The notes: a model not told the origin generated them from the letters alone. 37,225 bases of DNA from Acinetobacter sp. Ac_5812 (GCF_013072695.1 NZ_LXUK01000004.1:1-37225), one strand, 5' to 3'. Positions 17,108-24,146 are shown, counted from the stretch's first letter. A program made the numbers and translations.

Positions 17108-17439
17108 GCTATTTAAAATACAAAGGTTATCTAGGTACAATTGAACCTGATCTTGAAACAGGTGAGTTATTTGGAAAGCTTGCATTTATCCGTGATCTCA
17201 TCACTTATGAAGCAGAAACATTAAAAACTCTTGAACAAGCTTTTCAGGAATCTGTCGATGGATATTTAGAGTCTTGTGCTGAATTAGGTAAAAAACCCGA
17301 TCAGCCATTCAAAGGTACATTTAATGTCCGTATTAGTCCTGAGTTACACCGTAAAGCTGTTTTAGCATCAAGTGATAATTCTCTTAATGCTTTTGTAAGC
17401 GATGCGATTCAAGAGAAATTAATGCGTTTAGGTGCTTAA
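17104..17439 (+). CDS. hicB: HicB-family antitoxin
   Basis: The 111-residue protein has the HicB RNase H-like part at its N-terminus (YKGYLGTIEPDLETGELFGK, then ITYEAETLKTLEQAF) and a ribbon-helix-helix DNA-binding end (FNVRISPELHRKAVLASSDN) typical of HicB repressors. It neutralises HicA and should bind the palindromes upstream of hicA. The stop codon is followed 51 bases later by a hairpin terminator abutting pdif site 2. Confidence 0.92.
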   Translation: MSYLKYKGYLGTIEPDLETGELFGKLAFIRDLITYEAETLKTLEQAFQESVDGYLESCAELGKKPDQPFKGTFNVRISPELHRKAVLASSDNSLNAFVSDAIQEKLMRLGA

Positions 17440-17490
17440 TTTATTGAAGCCTAGATTGACATCTAAAAATTGAAAAAAATTAGTAAAAAA

Positions 17491-17513
17491 GGGAGCTTAC
17501 AGCTCCCTTTTTT
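17491..17513 (+). terminator. Terminator of hicAB abutting pdif site 2
   Basis: GGGAGCT (17491-17497), a 3-base loop, AGCTCCC (17501-17507) and six T. The 3' arm ends 7 bases before the XerC arm of pdif 2. The same hairpin at the same 7-base distance occurs next to pdif sites 4 and 5. An A run precedes the stem, so it can also work in reverse. Confidence 0.9.
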
Positions 17514-17514
17514 G

Positions 17515-17541
17515 ATTTCGCATAAGTGTATTATGTTAATT
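17515..17541. other. pdif site 2 (XerC|XerD), 5-base spacer
   Basis: XerC arm ATTTCGCATAA (17515-17525), spacer GTGTA, and XerD arm TTATGTTAATT (17531-17541). The spacer is one base short of the usual six, which could weaken or prevent recombination. Confidence 0.85.
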
Positions 17542-17590
17542 TTAGGAAATCTTAAAAATTATAGCCTAGCTATATCTAGAAAATAATTCC

Positions 17591-18190
17591 TTATTTCCCT
17601 GTTGGATTAAAGAAATGCCCAACAATAAGTTGATTAAGAAAATCAAAAAACCATACGAATTCTAAAGTATGTAAAAACAATCCAACCCAACAGACAAACA
17701 AGACAGCTGCTGTATATATAGGTGCTCTACTTACAGAATATCTTTTTAAGATTCGTTTAGTATAAAATTTATCAAAAAAACTTTGATTATTTAATTTATC
17801 AGTAAATCTTTGTATCACCTTATTTTTCATATTATCTGAATCAAGATTGAATAAATCAGTAAATTCATAATCGTAATATTTCTGCGTATATATCTTTAAA
17901 GATTTTTCAGCTTCACTCGCTTGAAACTCCCAATATTCTTGCCAAAATTTTGCACCAGAGGCAACGTTAATTTGATTATATGAAACCCCAATTCCTGCTA
18001 AACATATAATAAATTCTACAAGTGGTTTACTAGCTTGATTGCTAAAAACGGCAGCTAAAAGTACTCCCTGAAATAACATATAATAGTTATTTCTGTTAGT
18101 AAGTTGAGTAATCTCAAAATTTCTTGTATTTACGCTGATTTCATAGACTCGCTGTAAAGCTTTTAATTTAGAATTTACTTCGTTTGCCAT
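17591..18190 (-). CDS. Membrane protein of unknown function
   Basis: About 199 residues. A soluble N-terminal helix (MANEVNSKLKALQRVYEISV) leads into two close hydrophobic segments around YYMLFQGVLLAAVF and FIICLAGIGVSY. A charged, tyrosine-rich middle domain (about 90 residues) follows, then two more membrane segments near the C-terminus (IYTAAVLFVCWVGLFLHTL, FVWFFDFLNQLIVGHFF). I do not know the function. I prefer ATG 18190, because the open frame's earlier ATG (18256) adds 22 hydrophobic residues that do not look like part of the protein; both remain possible. It is cargo between the XerD sides of pdif 2 and 3, divergent from two small genes. Confidence 0.65.
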   Translation of the reverse strand: MANEVNSKLKALQRVYEISVNTRNFEITQLTNRNNYYMLFQGVLLAAVFSNQASKPLVEFIICLAGIGVSYNQINVASGAKFWQEYWEFQASEAEKSLKIYTQKYYDYEFTDLFNLDSDNMKNKVIQRFTDKLNNQSFFDKFYTKRILKRYSVSRAPIYTAAVLFVCWVGLFLHTLEFVWFFDFLNQLIVGHFFNPTGK

Positions 18191-18316
18191 TAGATTCAGA
18201 TGTATAATAAAAACAAGGTGAATCATATAGATAAGCGGAATATTATCCAATATCAAACTTAATCTTATGTCTTAAAATAGCACTTTATACATTCAAAATA
18301 TAAAAAAGGAGAAGAT

Positions 18317-18514
18317 ATGAAACTTTGTACTATATGGGGAGATATGTCTGCTGATCGAGCAGCTGATCAATATCCTCAAGCAAATGTGTGTGACGAGTGT
18401 ATTCAAAAATATTCTACTGTAGAAGAATCTCCAATAGTTCATATCAACGGTAGTTACGAATCTGCCTATGGTGAAGAATGTGCTTTATGTGAAAAACATA
18501 TTTCGGAAGAATAG
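18317..18514 (+). CDS. Small CxxC protein of unknown function
   Basis: A 65-residue acidic protein has two CxxC pairs, VCDEC (about residues 25-29) and ECALCEK (about 55-61), plus an early Cys4. The pairs could form one zinc site. AAAGGAG lies 8 bases before the ATG, a strong ribosome site. It precedes another Cys-containing small gene by 9 bases, so the two form an operon. The family is not recognised. Confidence 0.7.
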   Translation: MKLCTIWGDMSADRAADQYPQANVCDECIQKYSTVEESPIVHINGSYESAYGEECALCEKHISEE

Positions 18515-18523
18515 GAAACAATC

Positions 18524-18889
18524 ATGTTAAGTGCACATCAAATTAATGTTCTACACCATCTTGTAGACAATTGTGAAGAATACATTACTGATCTTGCAGA
18601 AGAGAATGGGATTAAGAATACAGATGCTAGTATTGGTGTAGCTAAATTTCTAGTGGCACATCCTGAGAACTTTACAAAGATGAGTCCTAACCAAAAATTT
18701 CATTATGAAACTGCAATTGAGCCGTTAATCCATGAAGTATCTTGTGATGGGATGACTGGCGAAGATGGTTCATGTCTAGGTAATGGCTTTGTTGATGAAG
18801 ACAGTCTCTTAGGTGCTTATTTAGAGCAAGATATGCGTTGTCAACATTGTATAGCTACCACTAATTCATGGTTTGAGAATAACCCTTAA
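18524..18889 (+). CDS. Small hypothetical protein
   Basis: A 121-residue acidic, helical protein (HQINVLHHLVDNCEEYITDL at the N-terminus) ends in a Cys-containing tail, CDGMTGEDGSC and then MRCQHC. The ends suggest metal binding or a redox pair. It follows the CxxC gene closely on the same strand and ends 42 bases before pdif 3. I do not recognise the family. No membrane segment or signal peptide is visible. Confidence 0.65.
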   Translation: MLSAHQINVLHHLVDNCEEYITDLAEENGIKNTDASIGVAKFLVAHPENFTKMSPNQKFHYETAIEPLIHEVSCDGMTGEDGSCLGNGFVDEDSLLGAYLEQDMRCQHCIATTNSWFENNP

Positions 18890-18931
18890 TTAGTAATTAG
18901 ATCTACGCCTAATTTTAGATGGCTAGATCTC

Positions 18932-18959
18932 ATTTAACATAATGGCGGTTATACGAAGT
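18932..18959. other. pdif site 3 (XerD|XerC)
   Basis: XerD arm ATTTAACATAA, spacer TGGCGG, XerC arm TTATACGAAGT; full 28-base layout. It is the exact reverse complement of pdif site 6 at 24354-24381, spacer included. An IS begins 5 bases after its XerC arm. Confidence 0.93.
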
Positions 18960-18964
18960 CGACT

Positions 18965-20445
18965 TGTTAGAACCCATTTAAAGTGTCTATATTCTCACCA
19001 ATAAAAATGTCTAGTTTATGATGGTTTAAACATCATAGACTGGATATGAAATATAGATGCTGATCACTATGTCTGACAAAGAAATTCAACGTCTTGCTGT
19101 TCTGCAAGACGTTCGAGATCATCGTATTACCCAAGTCCGTGCTGCTGAAATCCTGAATCTTTCCACCCGTCAAATTACCCGGTTATTGCAGAAGCTCAAT
19201 CAAGATGGTGTTTCAGGCATGACGCATGCCAGTCGTGGTCAACCGGGCCATCATCGCCATGACGATTTATTAAAATCGCAATGTCTTTCCATTATTTCTG
19301 AACATCTGCTGGGCTTTGGACCTACCTTGGCGCATGAGAAGCTCAGCAGCATGTTTGACCTGAATATCCCGGTAGAAACGGTTCGGCGCTGGATGACTGC
19401 AAATGACCTTTGGATTCCGCGATCCAAACGTCTAAAACGCCCATACCAGCCACGCTATAACCGTGATTGCTTCGGTGAGCTGATCCAGATTGATGGCTCA
19501 TATCATGACTGGTTTGAAGGAAGAGCCACCAAATGCTGTTTGCTGGTTTATATCGATGATGCTACCGGCAAGCTGTTGCATCTACGCTTTTGTGAGGCTG
19601 AAACGACCTTTGACTATATGCTTTCAACCCGAGCCTACATTGAGCAATACGGCAGGCCCTTGGCCTTTTATAGCGATAAACACTCGGTATTTAGAGTCAA
19701 CCAGAAATCCAGGCAAGACAGCCAGATCACGCAATTTGGGCGGATTCTGAATGAGTTAAACATTGATATTATCTTCGCCAATTCACCCCAGGCCAAAGGT
19801 CGCGTAGAGCGAGCGAATAGAACCCTTCAGGACCGTTTGATCAAGGAGATGCGCCTGGAAGGCATCTGTTCGATTGCAGAAGCAAATGCCTGGTTGCCCT
19901 GCTTTATTGAGCAGTTCAATCAGAAGTTCGCCAAATGTGCGCGAAACTCAAAGAACCTGCATCGACCATTAACCGAATCTGATCTTGAACTGGATGATAT
20001 TTTTACCTGGCAGGAACCGCGTAAGGTCACCAAGAACCTGACGATTACCTATGACAAATGTATTTATCTGCTTGAACCGACAGAGCTGAATCATAAGCTT
20101 GCTGGGCAATACGTTTCATTTCTGGAGTATCCGGATGGCACTGTGGCCCTCATGCATGAAGGACGAAAGCTCAACTACAGCATCTTCAATAAATTGGCTG
20201 GGCTGCAGCAAAATGAGATTGTTGAGAATAAACGGTTAGGTTCAGTCCTGGCGCATATCCAGCAACAACATGAAGAATTGGAGAAACAGAATAAACGTTC
20301 CCGTGCCAAGAAAAGTATGCCGAGCCGTAAAGCTCAGAAAGCTGTTATTGGACAAAGAAATTTAAATCCTGTGCTTGACTCTTGTGGTTAAAAACAGGAC
20401 ATTTTAAATGGTTTATCGCATAGACATTTTAATTGGTGAATAACA
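18965..20445 (+). mobile_element. ISNCY/IS1202-like element inserted 5 bp from a pdif site
   Basis: The ends are TGTTA (18965) and TAACA (20445), and the element is 1481 bases long. The 5-base direct duplication CGACT flanks it (18960-18964 and 20446-20450). Inside the ends are related blocks such as CACCAATtAAAATGTCTA. The left duplication sits directly between the XerC arm of pdif 3 and the element. Removing the element brings the relB operator to 5 bases from the XerC arm. Confidence 0.92.
19057..20391 (+). CDS. ISNCY-family DDE transposase
   Basis: The 444-residue transposase has an N-terminal HTH (VRAAEILNLSTRQITRLLQK) and an rve-like catalytic core: Asp in IQIDGSYHDWFEG, Asp in FYSDKHSVFR, and Glu in KGRVERANRTLQDR. 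A basic C-terminal tail follows (KQNKRSRAKKSMPSRK). The YHDWFEGR segment is typical of ISNCY transposases of the IS1202 group. It is intact. The start may be ATG 19057 or the ATG four codons later (MSDKEIQRLAV). Confidence 0.92.
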   Translation: MLITMSDKEIQRLAVLQDVRDHRITQVRAAEILNLSTRQITRLLQKLNQDGVSGMTHASRGQPGHHRHDDLLKSQCLSIISEHLLGFGPTLAHEKLSSMFDLNIPVETVRRWMTANDLWIPRSKRLKRPYQPRYNRDCFGELIQIDGSYHDWFEGRATKCCLLVYIDDATGKLLHLRFCEAETTFDYMLSTRAYIEQYGRPLAFYSDKHSVFRVNQKSRQDSQITQFGRILNELNIDIIFANSPQAKGRVERANRTLQDRLIKEMRLEGICSIAEANAWLPCFIEQFNQKFAKCARNSKNLHRPLTESDLELDDIFTWQEPRKVTKNLTITYDKCIYLLEPTELNHKLAGQYVSFLEYPDGTVALMHEGRKLNYSIFNKLAGLQQNEIVENKRLGSVLAHIQQQHEELEKQNKRSRAKKSMPSRKAQKAVIGQRNLNPVLDSCG

Positions 20446-20450
20446 CGACT

Positions 20451-20471
20451 TGTAATGCAATTTGCATTACA
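20451..20471. promoter_or_regulatory. Palindromic operator of the relBE-like operon
   Basis: The perfect arms TGTAATGCAA and TTGCATTACA flank a single central T. The site lies 31 bases before the antitoxin start codon. It is the likely autorepression site of the RelB/DinJ-like antitoxin. Before the IS inserted, it began 5 bases from the XerC arm of pdif 3. Confidence 0.75.
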
Positions 20472-20502
20472 GTACTCTTAGCACATTAAATAACTGGGAG
20501 AT

Positions 20503-20751
20503 ATGATGGCTACTGTTAACTTCAGGGTCGATGAAGCCCTTAAAGAAAAATCCTATTCCATCCTTAAAGAACAAGGTATTGCACCTACAGATTTCTTTAC
20601 TAGTATTCTTGAATATGTTGCTACGACTGGGAAACTACCTGTCAAAAAAGCTCTGCTTTCAGAAGAAGATGAAGAATTATTAGCTCTTGTCCGTAAGCGC
20701 ATTAATGACCCTAAAGAGATGTTTGAGGAAGTCACATTAGATGACTTATAA
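20503..20751 (+). CDS. relB: RelB/DinJ-family antitoxin
   Basis: The 82-residue protein opens with a ribbon-helix-helix of RelB/DinJ type (ATVNFRVDEALKEKSYSILK, then GIAPTDFFTSILEYVATTGKLP). Its acidic C-terminal tail (LSEEDEELLALVRKR...EEVTLDDL) should wrap the toxin. It overlaps the toxin gene by 11 bases. GGGAG precedes the start; there are two adjacent ATGs. Operator and IS lie upstream, so the IS may have changed its promoter. Confidence 0.9.
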   Translation: MMATVNFRVDEALKEKSYSILKEQGIAPTDFFTSILEYVATTGKLPVKKALLSEEDEELLALVRKRINDPKEMFEEVTLDDL

Positions 20752-21034
20752 GCTTTTACGTCACAAAGACTTTAAAGCAGAATGGGAAAAACTCCCTGTT
20801 GCTATACGAGATCAATTTAAGAAGAAACTAGCCAAAGTCATAGAGCAGCCACATATTCCAAAGAATATGCTTAGAGGGGATCTTGCAGGTTGCTATAAAA
20901 TTAAATTATTAAAAGCTGGTGTCAGACTTGTCTATCAAGTTAAAGATGATCAGGTAGTTATCTTGCTCATCACAGTCGGGAAACGAGCTGATAGCATAGT
21001 TTATGACGAAGCTAAAAAGCGCATTAAAGACTAA
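20741..21034 (+). CDS. relE: RelE/ParE-superfamily toxin
   Basis: The 97-residue protein has the RelE fold: FKAEWEKLPVAIRDQFKKKL, then NMLRGDLAGCYKIKLLKAGV and RLVYQVKDDQVVILLITVGKR. These match RelE/StbE-type mRNA interferases. It is translated from within the antitoxin gene's end. Its stop codon overlaps the first bases of the terminator, and pdif site 4 follows 28 bases later, so the cassette has almost no spare DNA on its right side. Confidence 0.92.
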   Translation: MTYKLLRHKDFKAEWEKLPVAIRDQFKKKLAKVIEQPHIPKNMLRGDLAGCYKIKLLKAGVRLVYQVKDDQVVILLITVGKRADSIVYDEAKKRIKD

Positions 21035-21061
21035 AAATGGGAGCTTATAGCTCCCATTTTT
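21033..21061. terminator. Terminator of relBE abutting pdif site 4
   Basis: AAAAATGGGAGCT (21033-21045), loop TAT, AGCTCCCATTTTT (21049-21061): a perfect 13-base stem that is symmetrical, so bidirectional. The GC core ends 7 bases before the XerC arm of pdif 4, as at pdif 2. Confidence 0.92.
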
Positions 21062-21062
21062 G

Positions 21063-21090
21063 CATTCGTATAAGAGATTTTATGTTAAGT
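21063..21090. other. pdif site 4 (XerC|XerD)
   Basis: XerC arm CATTCGTATAA, spacer GAGATT, XerD arm TTATGTTAAGT; 28 bases. The outer bases of both arms differ slightly from the other sites. It closes the relBE cassette and opens the UDG/macro/Fic cargo interval. Confidence 0.85.
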
Positions 21091-21120
21091 GTATTTTTAT
21101 ATCTATAAAAAACTTTCCAT

Positions 21121-21247
21121 ATAAATGATTTATATGAAATATATTTTTTGTTATAAATATTGCGATACCTAGAGCCTCGTTAAAACCGTTGATGCAATTA
21201 CATCACTAATCCAATAAATATAAATGATTGATATATATGAAATATAT
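21121..21247. repeat. Direct repeats upstream of the UDG-like gene
   Basis: ATAAATGATTTATATGAAAT (21121-21140) recurs about 100 bases downstream as ATAAATGATTGATATATATG followed by AAATATAT (21220-21247). The second copy ends 39 bases before the likely UDG-like start codon. They may be regulator sites for the UDG-macro operon, but the sequence is very A+T-rich and chance similarity is possible. Confidence 0.4.
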
Positions 21248-21285
21248 GTGATAATTTGAATCTTAAAAGTATCAGAGAAGATAAA

Positions 21286-21969
21286 ATGGAAAAAAGTCTA
21301 AATTTAGCAAATTCAATTTTCGCAGGCTTTAATGATAAAAACGGATTAATGATTTGTGGTTATGAATGGGGTGAAGAATCACAAAGTAAGGGGCAAGAAG
21401 TTATAATAGATATGACTAAAGAATGTACCTTTTCTAATAAATCATTGCGATATGGTGATGTTGCTAAGACATGGATTAAATACGATAAAAGAATTAGAAC
21501 TTGGTTTTCTATGTGGGGGCATCCTCTAAATGAGGAAGGCTTAGGCGATGCTTTCGACAAAATGATTGTACAAACTAATTGGGCTGTAGAATCAAAAAAA
21601 TCTCGTTCTGCAATTCCTTTCTACAAACAAGATGAAAATGTTGATAATTTCATAGCACATATAGAAGAACTTAGACCTAAAGTAATTCTGTTTATGGGAA
21701 GTGAGCTTTTAACTAAGGTACTAAAATTTTATAAAGTAAGGGATAAATTCACTCCAATTATGGGCAATGAAATTGAAAAATTGCAAACATTAAGAATGCC
21801 TGATTATCATGGCTCATTGGCTTATATCAATAAATTTGAAAACTGCACTGTAGTTGGGTTGCCACATCCTTCTAGTGGTCGTGGAATTACAAATGAGTAT
21901 ATTGAATTCTGTGGATCTGAATTAAATCCTATTATTTCTCAATTTAAAAAAGATCGCGGTATTGCATAA
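21286..21969 (+). CDS. Uracil-DNA glycosylase-fold protein of unknown specificity
   Basis: The protein is 227 residues from ATG 21286, which has GAGAAG upstream; a TTG at 21256 in the same frame is less likely. The pattern fits the UDG superfamily: an early strand-turn GLMICGYEWGEE at the active-site motif A position, a central strand PKVILFMGSELLTKVL, and a late VVGLPHPSSGRG resembling the HPS motif. Motif A departs from the GxNPG/GQDPY forms, so base specificity cannot be read off. The macrodomain gene starts 5 bases after its stop, so they are co-transcribed. This pairing suggests nucleic-acid modification, repair or defence; that is inference. Confidence 0.6.
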   Translation: MEKSLNLANSIFAGFNDKNGLMICGYEWGEESQSKGQEVIIDMTKECTFSNKSLRYGDVAKTWIKYDKRIRTWFSMWGHPLNEEGLGDAFDKMIVQTNWAVESKKSRSAIPFYKQDENVDNFIAHIEELRPKVILFMGSELLTKVLKFYKVRDKFTPIMGNEIEKLQTLRMPDYHGSLAYINKFENCTVVGLPHPSSGRGITNEYIEFCGSELNPIISQFKKDRGIA

Positions 21970-21974
21970 AATTT

Positions 21975-22526
21975 ATGAAAAAAGTCCATCTCATCCAAGC
22001 AGATATAACAGCTTTTGCTGTACATGCCATCGTTAACTCAGCAAATAAATCTTTGCTTGGTGGTGGTGGACTTGATTATGTGATTCATAAAAAAGCTGGA
22101 CCATTGATGAAAGAAGAATGTGTTCGTCTAAATCAAGAAAAAGGTGGATGCCCTACAGGTCAAGCAGAAGTAACAACAGCAGGTAATCTGCCTGCTAAAT
22201 ACCTTATTCATGCGGTTGGACCACGATGGTTAGATGGCGAACACAATGAGCCACAATTGCTTTGTGATGCTTATAGTAATGCACTATTCAAAGCTAATGA
22301 AATTCATGCACTCACTGTTTCTTTTCCATGTATTAGTACAGGTGTTTATGGTTTTCCACCTCAAAAGGCTGCTGAAATTGCGATTGGCACTATACTCTCT
22401 ATGTTGCCTCAATATGATCATGTTGCAGAAGTATTTTTTATCTGCCGAGAGGATGAAAATTATTTAATTTATAAGAATCTTTTATCGAATATCGATGATC
22501 CAAATATTCAGATTCTGATTTCTTAG
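21975..22526 (+). CDS. Macrodomain protein (ADP-ribose/O-acetyl-ADP-ribose hydrolase family)
   Basis: A single macrodomain of 183 residues. Visible motifs are IVNSANKSLLGGGGLDYVIHKKAG for ribose and diphosphate binding, the LIHAVGP strand, and CISTGVYGFP for the phosphate loop. These match the YmdB/MacroD class, which removes ADP-ribose from proteins or nucleic acids and hydrolyses O-acetyl-ADP-ribose. It is soluble with no extra domain. Coupled to the UDG-like gene and ending one base from the convergent Fic gene, it shares a pdif interval with an AMP-transferring toxin family. No ADP-ribosyltransferase (such as DarT) is visible nearby. Confidence 0.9.
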   Translation: MKKVHLIQADITAFAVHAIVNSANKSLLGGGGLDYVIHKKAGPLMKEECVRLNQEKGGCPTGQAEVTTAGNLPAKYLIHAVGPRWLDGEHNEPQLLCDAYSNALFKANEIHALTVSFPCISTGVYGFPPQKAAEIAIGTILSMLPQYDHVAEVFFICREDENYLIYKNLLSNIDDPNIQILIS

Positions 22527-22527
22527 T

Positions 22528-22914
22528 TTAAATTATCGAAAGCTCGTATAAGAATTCAGCCACAATTTTGGCTAATAATTCATGTTCTTCTTGTGATTCA
22601 ACAATATCGACCATCAAGTCATCTAAACCTGTTTGTTCCTGAATGGTAACACCTTGAATTTCGAGATAAGTCAGCATTACAGCTAAACCAGTTCTTTTAT
22701 TACCATCAACAAAAGCATGACCTTTTGAGATAGCTATACCAAACCATGCTGCGATCTCAAAAATGTCGCTTACATTGCTGTAATACATCTGCTGATCTAT
22801 ACGGCTTAATACGCTTTCTAGCTTTTCAATATGACAGCCTATTCGCCCTACGCCAGTTTGTAATAGGATCTCATCATGCACAGCAATGACGAATGTTGAG
22901 CTAATCAAACTCAT
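22528..22914 (-). CDS. doc: Fic/Doc-family toxin
   Basis: The 128-residue Doc-type protein carries the Fic motif HAFVDGNKRTGLAV (HxFx[D/E]GNKRT), the nucleotide-binding loop and catalytic His of this fold. Doc phosphorylates EF-Tu; other Fic proteins transfer AMP. The short length and early VIAVHDEIL segment fit Doc. Its start overlaps the preceding 61-residue gene by four bases, the usual antitoxin-first order. It ends one base from the convergent macrodomain gene. Confidence 0.93.
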   Translation of the reverse strand: MSLISSTFVIAVHDEILLQTGVGRIGCHIEKLESVLSRIDQQMYYSNVSDIFEIAAWFGIAISKGHAFVDGNKRTGLAVMLTYLEIQGVTIQEQTGLDDLMVDIVESQEEHELLAKIVAEFLYELSII

Positions 22915-23096
22915 TTATAAGCAAGCTCTTGGATTTCAGCTTTATGCTGATTAATGACTCGTTTTGCACTATGCATCACAACACGTTTAGTCGCTTCGTC
23001 ATTGCTAAATTGGATTGGTAATACTTGACCCGAAACCTTTTCGCGATTTGAAATTTGATCAAGGCTATAGTCTTTTAAACGCTTTCTCATCTTCAT
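22911..23096 (-). CDS. Putative antitoxin of the Doc-like toxin
   Basis: A 61-residue basic/amphipathic protein (KRLKDYSLDQISNREKVSG...RVVMHSAKRVINQHKAEIQEL) encoded directly ahead of doc and overlapping it. It does not show the Phd N-terminal DNA-binding pattern, so it is named by position. The C-terminal helix would be the part expected to block the Fic site. Confidence 0.7.
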   Translation of the reverse strand: MKMRKRLKDYSLDQISNREKVSGQVLPIQFSNDEATKRVVMHSAKRVINQHKAEIQELAYK

Positions 23097-23139
23097 ACCC
23101 CTATTAAAAGAGAATTTTATTTTAGCCTAAATTAAACAA

Positions 23140-23475
23140 TTAAGTACGATAGTGAGGATCTTTTCTTGGAATAGCATTTTCTGAATCTATATCAAAGAAA
23201 TCATAAATTTTAGTGGCTGTTACTGTGTTAAATAGTTTTTTGTCCATATACACGATTGCTTTTTCTTTATTTGCGTCGAAAATTACCCTACCCCTTGGAA
23301 TCTGTTCATATTCATAATGACGTAGTTCTGGGTATACACTTTGCATATTTTTCCAATAATCGACATGTGTATATGGACTATCAATTAAGCCTATTGAATC
23401 TGCATCATTTAAATTGAATGGATGAGCTATGCCGATAACTTGCTTTTGCAAAAACCAAAAAATTCCTATTTTCAT
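23140..23475 (-). CDS. Hypothetical protein
   Basis: A 111-residue protein (MKIGIFWFLQKQVIGIAHPF...) with many aromatic residues, ending in a DFFDIDSENAIPRKDPHYRT tail. I do not recognise the family. It lies upstream of the putative Doc antitoxin on the same strand, 43 bases away, and close to the XerD side of pdif 5. It may be in one operon with the Doc pair. No signal peptide or membrane segment. Confidence 0.6.
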   Translation of the reverse strand: MKIGIFWFLQKQVIGIAHPFNLNDADSIGLIDSPYTHVDYWKNMQSVYPELRHYEYEQIPRGRVIFDANKEKAIVYMDKKLFNTVTATKIYDFFDIDSENAIPRKDPHYRT

Positions 23476-23502
23476 TTTTCATCAACTGATTAATTTCCCT
23501 AA

Positions 23503-23530
23503 AATTAACATAATACACCTTATGCGAAGT
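23503..23530. other. pdif site 5 (XerD|XerC)
   Basis: XerD arm AATTAACATAA, spacer TACACC, XerC arm TTATGCGAAGT; 28 bases. The XerC side faces the brnTA cassette. Seven bases after the XerC arm a GGGAGC hairpin begins. Confidence 0.93.
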
Positions 23531-23535
23531 CAAAA

Positions 23536-23556
23536 ATGGGAGCCTAAGCTCCCATT
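23536..23556 (-). terminator. Terminator of brnTA abutting pdif site 5
   Basis: TGGGAGC, loop CTAA, GCTCCCA (23537-23554), with A residues on the left and T residues on the right, so it works for the minus-strand brnTA operon and possibly both ways. It lies 7 bases from the XerC arm of pdif 5 and overlaps or adjoins the brnA stop codon. It is related in sequence to the terminators at pdif 2 and 4. Confidence 0.88.
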
Positions 23557-23557
23557 T

Positions 23558-23872
23558 TTACTGATGTTTTTTTAATTCTTTTAGCATGGCATCCCGCAAG
23601 ATTTCATTCATGCGTGTCTGATAACCTTTACCTTGTGCTTTGAACCATGCAAGTACGTCAGCATCTAAACGAATAGATGTTTGTTGCTTCAATGGTCGAT
23701 AGAATTGATTGTGGCGTACAGCATTGCTCCAGTCGGTAATTTCAGGCATATCTGAGAGATCTAGCTGATCGTCAGGAACCGTTCCCTTAGCAAGCAAGCG
23801 TTGAATTTCAGCATCTTGCTTGTCGCTGAATTTTTCATTCAGTTCTTTGCGTGAGTGTCTAACCATGCTCAT
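23558..23872 (-). CDS. brnA: BrnA-family antitoxin
   Basis: The 104-residue protein has a C-terminal ribbon-helix-helix (QTSIRLDADVLAWFKAQGKG...MNEILRDAMLKELKK), as in BrnA, and an acidic N-terminal half with the DLSDMPEITDW segment. It binds BrnT and represses the operon. Its start overlaps the brnT stop by 14 bases. Toxin-first order is normal for BrnTA. The gene ends directly at the conserved hairpin beside pdif 5. Confidence 0.93.
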   Translation of the reverse strand: MSMVRHSRKELNEKFSDKQDAEIQRLLAKGTVPDDQLDLSDMPEITDWSNAVRHNQFYRPLKQQTSIRLDADVLAWFKAQGKGYQTRMNEILRDAMLKELKKHQ

Positions 23873-24146
23873 ATTTATCTCGCTCCGCTTTTGTTACCTG
23901 TCTTGCACTAATAATTCTTATGATTTCACAGTCATCTTCATCAAAGATGGTATGAGCTACTAAGAGCATTAGTACGCCTTTCACTTTTCCAATGGTCTGC
24001 CAACGTTCTTCGCCATCGGTATGTCTGTCCTGGATTGAGATCCTTAGAGGATCTTCAAAAACAAGGCTTGCCGTTTCGAAAGAGACATCATGCTTTTTCT
24101 GATTCTTTCGATTCTTTGCCTCATCCCATTCGAAATACTGTTCCAT
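23859..24146 (-). CDS. brnT: BrnT-family toxin
   Basis: From ATG 24146 the 95-residue protein starts MEQYFEWDEAKNRKNQKKHD, the BrnT signature (FEWDExKxxxNxxKHgVsFE), continues VFEDPLRISIQDRH and GEERWQTIGKVKGVLMLLVA, and ends IIRIISARQVTKAERDKYE. BrnT is a RelE-fold ribonuclease. The open frame has an ATG three codons earlier (24155). It overlaps brnA, and a TTGTATATACAA palindrome lies 15 bases upstream. Confidence 0.93.
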   Translation of the reverse strand: MEQYFEWDEAKNRKNQKKHDVSFETASLVFEDPLRISIQDRHTDGEERWQTIGKVKGVLMLLVAHTIFDEDDCEIIRIISARQVTKAERDKYEHG

